From: Alphaproteobacteria bacterium
Lineage (GTDB): Bacteria; Pseudomonadota; Alphaproteobacteria; Rhizobiales; Devosiaceae
Direction: 5' to 3'
DNA length: 9,647 nt
Assembly (NCBI GenBank): GCA_024279575.1
Contig: JAJRRJ010000192.1
Span: 1-9,647, forward strand
Numbering within the stretch: position 1 is the stretch's first letter; each line of letters opens with the position of its first letter. Positions 1-5,468 of the stretch are shown piece by piece. Made by a program: the position numbers and the translations under genes. The notes beneath the pieces were generated by a model. It saw nothing but the letters and a program-made list of their open reading frames with translations, was not told the DNA's origin and made no database searches.

Positions 1-337
1 AATAGGCCAGCGATAGGGAAATATGCGAGGCTTCCTCAATAACTATTACTGTGCGCGGCGCACCGTTCCCCAGCTTTGGCTCCACCAAAGCAATATTGTG
101 CCGGACCGCCGATCCGTAATAATAACCCACGGCACAAAGACCCAACATGGCCGCCCATGCCCACACCCCCACCGTTTGCGACAAAATTGGTCCCGCCACC
201 AGAAACCCGGAACCGATAATAGACGCTAGCGGCGTCACCGTTGCCCGCCAGTTCCGCCACTTGAGCATGCGCGGGTTCAGTAAAACCAAACCCCCCACAA
301 CAGAAAAGACAATCAGAACAAAATCGCCTGTCCCCAT
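1..337 (-). CDS. Unrecognised multi-pass membrane protein, C-terminus cut by window edge
   Basis: The minus strand reads open from an ATG at 337-335 to the left edge, giving 112 residues that begin MGTGDFVLIVFSVVGGL. I do not recognise the family. Three hydrophobic stretches look like membrane helices: residues about 5-20, 34-52 and 57-76. The first and second are separated by a short basic stretch (RMLKWRNWR). After the third the chain becomes polar (SAVRHNIALVEPKLG), then ends in a further hydrophobic run as the window stops, so more helices may follow. The start overlaps the pdxJ stop by one base (TGATG on the minus strand), which suggests translational coupling and makes this the fourth gene of the ilvB-ilvN-pdxJ unit. 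The coupling, the good reading frame and the hydrophobic pattern support a real gene. Overlapping frames here, including a 74-codon one, look like noise. Function unknown. Confidence 0.65.
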   Translation of the reverse strand, partial: MGTGDFVLIVFSVVGGLVLLNPRMLKWRNWRATVTPLASIIGSGFLVAGPILSQTVGVWAWAAMLGLCAVGYYYGSAVRHNIALVEPKLGNGAPRTVIVIEEASHISLSLAY

Positions 338-1068
338 CAGGACAAAAGCATTTTATATTGGCGCACCGCTTCAGGAAATCCCATCAAAAGCGCATCCGAA
401 GTAATAGCGTGACCGATGGAAACCTCCGCCACGTTTTTCACTGCCCCCAAAAACTCCGGCAGATTTTCAAGGTTCAGGTCATGCCCCGCATTAACCTCAA
501 GGCCCGCAGCATGGGCCGCTTTTGCGGTCATGCTCAAGCGTTGCAAGTGATGGGCACCAACCGGATTACCAAAATCCGCCACAAAAGGCCCCGTATAAAG
601 CTCCACCCGGTCGGCATCCACTTCCCATGCATCCGGGGGCACGCCTGGATCATCATCCACAAACAACGCCACCCTTAGATTTTTTGCTTTCATTCGTGCA
701 ATTGAGGTTTTGAGAAACTCCTGATGCGCATCAATATCCCACCCGTGATCAGAGGTCGATTGCTCTGGATCATCGGGCACAAACGTCACCTGATCAGGCA
801 TTACTTCTTCCACCAGCGATAAGAAAACCTCGTTGGGATAGCCCTCAATATTAAATTCAGCATCAGGGAAGTCAGCCCGCAACATCGGCGCCAGCGCTCT
901 CACATCGCTTTTTCTGATGTGGCGCTCGTCGGGTCTTGGGTGCACAGTTATGCCGTTCGCCCCAGCCTCCAGCACCAGCCGGGCAATACCCGTCACGCTG
1001 GGCCAACCAATATCACGCCGATTGCGCAACATGGCAACTGCATTAAGATTTACCGAAAGAAGCGTCAT
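337..1068 (-). CDS. pdxJ: Pyridoxine 5'-phosphate synthase PdxJ
   Basis: PdxJ condenses 1-deoxy-D-xylulose 5-phosphate with 3-amino-2-oxopropyl phosphate to make pyridoxine 5'-phosphate, the ring-closing step of the DXP-dependent vitamin B6 route, in the cytoplasm. The 243-residue protein is of normal length. Family motifs run in order: SVNLNAVAMLRNRR at 5-18, ITVHPRPDERHI at 40-51 with the conserved His43 and His50, NIEGYP around Glu75, VELYTGP at 155-161, NAGHDL with His196, and EVSIGHAI at 215-222. The start ATG at 1068 has a clear upstream AAAGGAG. ilvN ends 36 bases upstream with no terminator between, so the two are probably cotranscribed, and the next gene starts inside its stop codon. 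An oddity is that the N-terminal VNIDHIATLRNARG of the E. coli enzyme appears here as VNLNAVAMLRNRR, replacing the Asp-His pair with Asn9-Ala10. This suggests a divergent alphaproteobacterial subfamily. Identity is secure; wild-type activity is inferred. Confidence 0.95.
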   Translation of the reverse strand: MTLLSVNLNAVAMLRNRRDIGWPSVTGIARLVLEAGANGITVHPRPDERHIRKSDVRALAPMLRADFPDAEFNIEGYPNEVFLSLVEEVMPDQVTFVPDDPEQSTSDHGWDIDAHQEFLKTSIARMKAKNLRVALFVDDDPGVPPDAWEVDADRVELYTGPFVADFGNPVGAHHLQRLSMTAKAAHAAGLEVNAGHDLNLENLPEFLGAVKNVAEVSIGHAITSDALLMGFPEAVRQYKMLLS

Positions 1069-1104
1069 ATCTTTTACTCCTTTGAAATGAAGAAAAGCAT
1101 TGGG

Positions 1105-1659
1105 TTACATTCCCTCTGGTCCGCGTGAAATTGCCACCAGACCGGTGCGCACAACTTCCACCAATCCCAGCGGCACCATAAGCGAAATAAACTGCTCAAT
1201 TTTACTTGGCTTTCCTGTGATTTCAAAAACAAAACTTTCAGTAGATGCATCAACCACCTGCGCCCGAAATGCTTCGGCAAGCCTGAGAGTTTCCACCCGG
1301 TTTTCTCCGGCCCCCGCCACTTTAACCAGCGCCAATTCCCGCTCCAGCGCCTTACCTTCAGCTGTCAGGTCATGCACCTTATGCACAGGAATCAAACGTT
1401 CCAGCTGCAACTTGATCTGGCTCAGCACTTTGGGGCTTGCCACCGTCACAACGGTAATACGACTCAGCCCTTTTTCATGCTCGGTTTCTGAGACGGTTAA
1501 ACTGTCAATATTAAATCCACGGGCAGAGAACAATCCAGCGATACGGGCCAGAATTCCAGGTTCATTATCAACCAGAACCGATAGGGTATGCCGCTCGATT
1601 TCACTGGTATCCTTGGTTAAAAAATACGCCGATCCACTTGCACGAAGATGAGGGTTCAT
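1105..1659 (-). CDS. ilvN: Acetolactate synthase small (regulatory) subunit
   Basis: This is the regulatory subunit of acetohydroxyacid synthase (named IlvN or IlvH); it activates the catalytic subunit and confers valine feedback inhibition. The 184-residue protein starts with a polar extension of about 23 residues, then an ACT domain from about residue 24: HTLSVLVDNEPGILARIAGL, followed by FSARGFNIDSLTVSETE and SRITVVT. The second half (from about residue 105: VHKVHDLTAEGKALERELALVKV) matches the C-terminal domain that ends in a conserved hydrophobic stretch. E. coli IlvH is about 163 residues, so the extra length is mainly at the N-terminus, as I recall for alphaproteobacterial members. The ATG at 1659 is preceded by GGAG seven bases upstream. 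The stop of ilvB lies 21 bases upstream, which fits stoichiometric coexpression of the two subunits. It should share the attenuator located before ilvB. Confidence 0.96.
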   Translation of the reverse strand: MNPHLRASGSAYFLTKDTSEIERHTLSVLVDNEPGILARIAGLFSARGFNIDSLTVSETEHEKGLSRITVVTVASPKVLSQIKLQLERLIPVHKVHDLTAEGKALERELALVKVAGAGENRVETLRLAEAFRAQVVDASTESFVFEITGKPSKIEQFISLMVPLGLVEVVRTGLVAISRGPEGM

Positions 1660-1680
1660 AAGCTTTCTCCATAAAAATCC

Positions 1681-3441
1681 CTAAACAAGGGATTTTCCCT
1701 TCTCGTCAATTATGTTTCCAATGTCTGCCGTATCCGGCAAAATCATTTCATTATGTGCCTTGCCCGAAGGGATCATGGGCAGACAATTTTCCTGTTTGCT
1801 CACACGACAGTCAAACAATACCGGCCCGTCATAGTCCAGCATTTCTGCAATAGCCGCATCCAGTTTTTCAGGATCCTCAACCCGAATGCCCCTGCCTCCC
1901 ATCGCCTCGGCAAGTTTAACAAAATCAGGAATACTTTGGGAATAGCTTTGCGAATAGCGGCTGCCATGCAAAAGTTCCTGCCACTGGCGCACCATCCCCA
2001 TATATTCATTGTTCAAAATAAAAACCTTGATCGGCAATCTGAATTGCACCGCAGTTGAGAATTCCTGCATGGTCATTTGCACACTGGCTTCCCCCGCAAT
2101 GTCAATTACCAGCGCATCACGATGCGCCACTTGCACGCCAACTGCAGCCGGCAGGCCATAGCCCATAGTGCCAAGCCCCCCCGAAGTCATAAAGCGATTG
2201 GGCTTCTCAAACGGAAAATACTGTGCCGCCCACATTTGATGCTGTCCAACTTCAGTGGTGATATAAACATCCCTGTCCTTAACCGCCTCCGCGAGCCGTT
2301 CAATGGCAAATTGAGGCTTGATCACATCCGTTGAGGGTTCATAGCGCAAACAATCCACCGACTTCCAATCTGCAATTTTGGTCAACCATGGCTTGATTTC
2401 ATCCGTACGTGGTGCATTGGTTTTAGTTCGCCATATACGCACCATTTCCTCCAAAACATGTTCACAATCGCCAATGATCGGTAAATCACAAATGACATTT
2501 TTGTTGATCGAAGAGGGATCAATATCCACATGTACTTTTGTTGAATTGGGTGAAAACGCATCAATGCGCCCGGTGATCCGGTCATCAAATCGCGCGCCAA
2601 TGTTAATCATCAGATCGCAATCATGCATTGCCAAATTCGCCTCGTAAGTGCCGTGCATACCCAGCATGCCAAGCCATTTCTCATCGGAAGCAGGAAATGC
2701 CCCAAGACCCATCAGGGTTGAAGTGACAGGAAAGCCCGTTAATTCCACCAATTCACGCAACAATTCAGAAGCTTTTGGCCCGGCATTTATAACCCCGCCC
2801 CCGGTATAAAAAACCGGGCGTTGAGCATTAAGCATCAATTCAACAGCTTCATTGATTGCCCCCAAATCTCCCTCGGTCTGTGGTCGATAACTTTGATGAT
2901 CTGTTTGAGACGTGGGCTTGAAATAAGTACCCAGTGCAAACTGCACATCCTTGGGAATATCAATCACCACCGGGCCGGGTCGCCCAGATGCTGCTATGTA
3001 AAACGCCTCATGAATAGTTTGCGCCAGCTCATCAACCTGCTTCACCAGATAATTATGCTTCGTACAATTCCGGGTAATGCCAACAGTATCACATTCCTGA
3101 AAAGCATCGGAACCAATCAACGGTGTTGGCACCTGTCCGGTCAGACAAACCATAGGAATTGAATCAAGCAACGCATCGGTCAGCCCGGTTACTGCATTGG
3201 TAGCCCCTGGCCCCGACGTCACCAGCACCACACCCACTTTACCCGTTGAGCGCGCATAACCTTCAGCCATGTGCGTCGCGCCCTGTTCGTGGCGCACAAG
3301 TATGTGCTCCAGTTTGTCCTGCTGAAAAATAGCATCATATATGGGGAGGACCGCCCCCCCCGGATAACCAAAAATATGTTCAACACCCTGATCCTTCAGC
3401 GCTTGAATAACTATTTCCGCCCCAGTCATTTTCTCAGCCAT
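1681..3441 (-). CDS. ilvB: Acetolactate synthase large (catalytic) subunit
   Basis: This thiamine-diphosphate enzyme (IlvB/IlvI type) condenses two pyruvates to 2-acetolactate, or pyruvate with 2-oxobutyrate to acetohydroxybutyrate, opening valine, leucine and isoleucine synthesis. Its 586 residues have the three usual parts. The N-terminal ThDP domain has IFGYPGGAVLPIYDA (23-37), RHEQGA with the catalytic Glu52, and TSGPGATNAVTGL (75-87). The central FAD-type domain contains YTGGG, GMLGMHGTYEANLAM and IGARFDDRITG. The C-terminal ThDP domain has TEVGQHQMWAAQY, the metal-binding segment IAGEASVQM (448-456), and ILNNEYMGMVRQWQ (475-488). The metal-binding segment usually has Asp where Glu451 stands. 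The ATG at 3441 has a strong GAGGAGAAGG Shine-Dalgarno sequence (about 3446-3456). A leader peptide and terminator hairpin lie upstream (3495-3617), so transcription into ilvB is probably attenuated by branched-chain amino acid supply. ilvN follows after 21 bases. Confidence 0.97.
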   Translation of the reverse strand: MAEKMTGAEIVIQALKDQGVEHIFGYPGGAVLPIYDAIFQQDKLEHILVRHEQGATHMAEGYARSTGKVGVVLVTSGPGATNAVTGLTDALLDSIPMVCLTGQVPTPLIGSDAFQECDTVGITRNCTKHNYLVKQVDELAQTIHEAFYIAASGRPGPVVIDIPKDVQFALGTYFKPTSQTDHQSYRPQTEGDLGAINEAVELMLNAQRPVFYTGGGVINAGPKASELLRELVELTGFPVTSTLMGLGAFPASDEKWLGMLGMHGTYEANLAMHDCDLMINIGARFDDRITGRIDAFSPNSTKVHVDIDPSSINKNVICDLPIIGDCEHVLEEMVRIWRTKTNAPRTDEIKPWLTKIADWKSVDCLRYEPSTDVIKPQFAIERLAEAVKDRDVYITTEVGQHQMWAAQYFPFEKPNRFMTSGGLGTMGYGLPAAVGVQVAHRDALVIDIAGEASVQMTMQEFSTAVQFRLPIKVFILNNEYMGMVRQWQELLHGSRYSQSYSQSIPDFVKLAEAMGGRGIRVEDPEKLDAAIAEMLDYDGPVLFDCRVSKQENCLPMIPSGKAHNEMILPDTADIGNIIDEKGKSLV

Positions 3442-3494
3442 ATCTGCCTTCTCCTCAACCCAAAAATACTATTCATCAATCTCGAATTTTACTC

Positions 3495-3522
3495 AATAAA
3501 AAAGGCCCCTAAAGGAGCCTTT
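3495..3522 (-). terminator. Intrinsic terminator used as ilv attenuator
   Basis: On the minus strand AAAGGCTCC (3522-3514), a TTTA loop (3513-3510) and GGGGCCTTT (3509-3501) form a nine-pair stem with one T-G wobble; the 3' arm runs directly into TTTTTTATT, a U-run in RNA. It lies 53 bases before the ilvB start codon and 29 bases after the leader peptide stop. It therefore sits inside the 5' leader of ilvB, the position of an attenuator rather than of an end-of-operon terminator. It is also the only obvious intrinsic terminator downstream of the EAL gene. Confidence 0.87.
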
Positions 3523-3576
3523 GGACGCGCATCACCGTTCGCGGGGGATTTTTAACCCGCGACGCCGATGCGCTCC
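3523..3576 (-). promoter_or_regulatory. Stacked hairpin of the ilv leader RNA (pause or anti-antiterminator)
   Basis: Two nested pairings lie between the leader peptide codons and the terminator on the minus strand. The outer stem pairs GGAGCGCATC (3576-3567) with GATGCGCGTCC (3533-3523) in ten pairs with one bulged G. The inner stem pairs TCGCGGG (3562-3556) with CCCGCGA (3545-3539) in seven pairs. The inner loop contains the leader stop codon. The 5' strand of the outer stem is made of leader codons Glu10, Arg11 and Ile12, so a ribosome translating the leader must open it. The 3' strand ends exactly where the terminator stem begins. This fits a 1:2 stem of an attenuator. I could not find a convincing long antiterminator; the best is GGAGC (3576-3572) with GCTCC (3518-3514), five pairs that compete with both stems. 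Confidence 0.7.
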
Positions 3577-3602
3577 ATAACCACAATGAGATCAAATTGC
3601 AT
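3552..3602 (-). CDS. Branched-chain amino acid leader peptide of the ilv operon
   Basis: A 16-codon reading frame on the minus strand, ATG at 3602 to TAA at 3552, encodes MQFDLIVVMERIGVAG. Six of sixteen residues are Leu, Ile or Val, with four in a row (L5 I6 V7 V8, codons CTC ATT GTG GTT). The frame ends just before a hairpin and an intrinsic terminator that precede the ilvB start. This matches the known design of leader peptides of E. coli ilv and leu operons, in which ribosome stalling at these codons when charged Leu, Ile or Val tRNA is scarce prevents terminator formation. An in-frame upstream ATG at 3617 would give a 21-residue form that adds MCVKI and two more branched-chain residues. 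Neither start has a good Shine-Dalgarno sequence, so the exact start is uncertain. The frame stays open further upstream into the end of the EAL gene, but that part is probably just overlap. Confidence 0.75.
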   Translation of the reverse strand: MQFDLIVVMERIGVAG

Positions 3603-3638
3603 AATTTTTACACACATCTTTTTGCAAACATTGTGCGA

Positions 3639-3668
3639 ATTGTTAAGCGGGATAATCCAAGTCGTCAA
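3639..3668 (-). promoter_or_regulatory. Candidate sigma-70 promoter for the ilv leader
   Basis: On the minus strand TTGACG (3668-3663) is a near-consensus -35 element. With an 18-base spacer it is followed by AACAAT (3644-3639), a moderate -10; TAACAA one base earlier with a 17-base spacer is an alternative. The predicted transcript would start near 3632, about 30 bases before the 3602 leader start and 15 before the 3617 start. The -35 lies 20 bases after the EAL stop codon. The match is by eye only. Confidence 0.5.
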
Positions 3669-3688
3669 GAAAAAGATAAAATGTTTCT

Positions 3689-5320
3689 TCAGGCAGCATC
3701 CGTAGTTGGAAAGCCTTTGGGTGCAAAATCCTTGATTCCTGCACCCCAGGCGCAAAATGCCTGTTCGCTCACAAGTTTTTCAAAACCGGCAAAAGCTAAT
3801 GGCTTGGATACAAGGAAGCCCTGTCCCTCATCAACATTGCATGCATCAAGTGCAGATAGTTGCGCCTCTGTTTCAACCCCTTCAGCAACGGTGCGCATAT
3901 TAAGCTCGTGCGCCAGTCGAACCAGCATCTGTACGATTGTTGTTGCAGATGCATCCACACCCACCCGGTCAATAAAAATCTTGTCAATTTTTATTATATC
4001 AGCCCCCAATTGTTGCACATTGGAAAGACCATTATGACCAACCCCAGTATCATCAAGGGCAATTCTAAATCCCAAATTTCGCAATTTTTTAATTGTGGAA
4101 ATGGCTTTTCCCTTATCGGGGAATTCCTGACGCTCAGTTATTTCCAACACAACCTGCCCCCGGGACACCCCCGCATCCTTAACAATTTTACAAACCTGAC
4201 TTTCAAAACTCTCTGATACCAGATCAACTGGGACAATATTAAACGCAACCTTGAAGTTTTTGTCACTATTCAATCGCGGGGCAAGTTTTTCCAAAGCATC
4301 CACCATCACCATCCGTGTCATGGGAACAATCAAACCACTTTGCTCCGCCGTCGGAATAAAGCTGAACGGAGCAACAACCTCCCCATCGACCTTCACCCAC
4401 CGCATAAGAACTTCACACCCGACAATTTTACCGCTGCTGATATCAAATATGGGTTGCATGAAAGGTACGAACTCACCATTGAGCAACGCACGACGCAATT
4501 GTTGGACAAAGGAAGCCGGACGACTAAGATAAACCAGTAATGCCCACCCAAAAATAAGTCCGAGCACCAGCGAAATTTCGTCCGCCAGATTTTTCACCTC
4601 AAAATTCCATGTATCTAAAACAGTCGCATCAACACTGAACGAAACCTCCAGTGGATATCTTTCAGAGTTTGCAACAAATTCGATTTGTTCGCCAGAAGTT
4701 GCAGTTGAAATTTTATCTGGAATCTGAGAAGCAACTTCAACACCCTCCCCCATAATCAAATCTGCACGCGCGCGCTGACGAACCTGTTCAGGAAATATTC
4801 CAAAAAGCAGGGAATCCAAGTTCAACACCGCAAGATATGTTGTATCTTTGCTAATATGGAGCGCCACACCAAAAATGCCGGAATTATTGCGGGTTATGTC
4901 ATGAAAATAGATGTTTTCCTGAATTGCCGGGAAAGCAGCAGAAAAATCAAAGTTGGCCACCCCCAGTTCCGCGCTCAAAGCGTTGCCCGCACACATCAGC
5001 CCATGGTCAGCATCCAGCACCTGAATATCTTTAATCGACCCCCTGTAAAGAGAAATCTGCTGTATTCGTTTCAGCGCCGCATTATCACAACTGCTTAACC
5101 CGCTTGTTTCAAGATCGGCCAGCGTTTCCACCGCATAATCAACCAGAACCTCTGCCCGTTGCAGTGTACGCTGGTTCAGCTCTTCAAGTTGAGCAATATT
5201 ATTATTGCGATGAATGGCTCCATAGGTCGCTCTCAACGCACTGGTAAATACCAATGCAACAAGTGCCCCTAATATCAATCGCACCCATAATGGCCGCAAT
5301 CGTTCCCTGATCCCTGACAT
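3689..5320 (-). CDS. CSS-motif EAL-domain cyclic-di-GMP phosphodiesterase
   Basis: EAL-domain enzymes hydrolyse cyclic-di-GMP to pGpG and lower this second messenger. The 543-residue protein has a membrane helix at about 12-30, a periplasmic region of about 31-247, a second helix at about 248-266, and a cytoplasmic EAL domain at about 273-520. The periplasmic region holds exactly two cysteines, Cys78 (LSSCDN) and Cys110 (LMCAGN), the CSS-motif pattern; in E. coli CSS phosphodiesterases this pair forms a disulfide controlled by the Dsb system. The EAL signature is EVLMR (Glu303), with Asn361, LEITE (Glu393), DDTGVGHNGL (Asp423-Asp424), IKIDK (Lys444), AEGVE (Glu480) and GQGF (Gln500). The usual catalytic set is therefore present despite DDTGVG in place of DDFGTG, and no GGDEF domain is present. 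Start ATG 5320 has a weak AGGG nine bases upstream. Upstream is a 148-bp gap with repeats; downstream lies the ilv promoter. Targets unknown. Confidence 0.9.
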   Translation of the reverse strand: MSGIRERLRPLWVRLILGALVALVFTSALRATYGAIHRNNNIAQLEELNQRTLQRAEVLVDYAVETLADLETSGLSSCDNAALKRIQQISLYRGSIKDIQVLDADHGLMCAGNALSAELGVANFDFSAAFPAIQENIYFHDITRNNSGIFGVALHISKDTTYLAVLNLDSLLFGIFPEQVRQRARADLIMGEGVEVASQIPDKISTATSGEQIEFVANSERYPLEVSFSVDATVLDTWNFEVKNLADEISLVLGLIFGWALLVYLSRPASFVQQLRRALLNGEFVPFMQPIFDISSGKIVGCEVLMRWVKVDGEVVAPFSFIPTAEQSGLIVPMTRMVMVDALEKLAPRLNSDKNFKVAFNIVPVDLVSESFESQVCKIVKDAGVSRGQVVLEITERQEFPDKGKAISTIKKLRNLGFRIALDDTGVGHNGLSNVQQLGADIIKIDKIFIDRVGVDASATTIVQMLVRLAHELNMRTVAEGVETEAQLSALDACNVDEGQGFLVSKPLAFAGFEKLVSEQAFCAWGAGIKDFAPKGFPTTDAA

Positions 5321-5333
5321 CTGATAAAGCCCT

Positions 5334-5369
5334 GTTTGGTAAGAGTTTGCGATAAACTTAACACCAAAC
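5334..5369 (-). repeat. Inverted repeat in the EAL gene 5' region
   Basis: Arms GTTTGGT (5334-5340) and ACCAAAC (5363-5369) are perfect complements, and inside them AGTTT (5344-5348) and AAACT (5354-5358) pair around a GCGAT loop, with a few mismatched bases between the two stems. In the EAL mRNA the structure would end immediately before the AGGG ribosome-binding site, 13 bases before the start codon. It could be an RNA hairpin that affects translation, or a dyad operator in DNA. There is no following U-run, so a terminator is unlikely. Confidence 0.5.
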
Positions 5370-5452
5370 CCTTGGGCGAAGATTAACTCACAAAGCAGGA
5401 AAATTAGCTCATGCAGCAGAACACCAGGTTCGCAGCTTCATGATAAACTCAC
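5351..5452 (-). repeat. Four imperfect copies of a 10-bp motif upstream of the EAL gene
   Basis: On the plus strand the copies are GATAAACTTA (5351-5360), GATTAACTCA (5381-5390), AATTAGCTCA (5402-5411) and GATAAACTCA (5442-5451); read toward the EAL gene the consensus is about TRAGYTWATY. Start-to-start spacings are 30, 21 and 40 bp, each near a whole number of helical turns. All lie in the 148-bp gap between miaA and the EAL gene. They could be binding sites for a regulator of the EAL gene, but AT-rich gaps produce such motifs by chance, and the third copy differs at two positions. Confidence 0.4.
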
Positions 5453-5468
5453 ACTGATGGCTTTTACC

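Noticed and set aside
36..260. 74-codon minus-strand frame at the left end
   Set aside because: It is in a different frame from the coupled membrane protein starting at 337, is Gly-rich, and shows no family features.
1100..1651. 183-codon plus-strand frame opposite ilvN
   Set aside because: It mirrors ilvN almost exactly, is Ser/Thr/Arg-rich with no recognisable domain, and ilvN has clear ACT-domain motifs.
3608..3631. Seven-codon frame ATG TTT GCA AAA AGA TGT GTG TAA before the ilv leader
   Set aside because: No branched-chain enrichment beyond one Val, no Shine-Dalgarno sequence, and it sits almost at the predicted transcript start; noise is the simpler reading.
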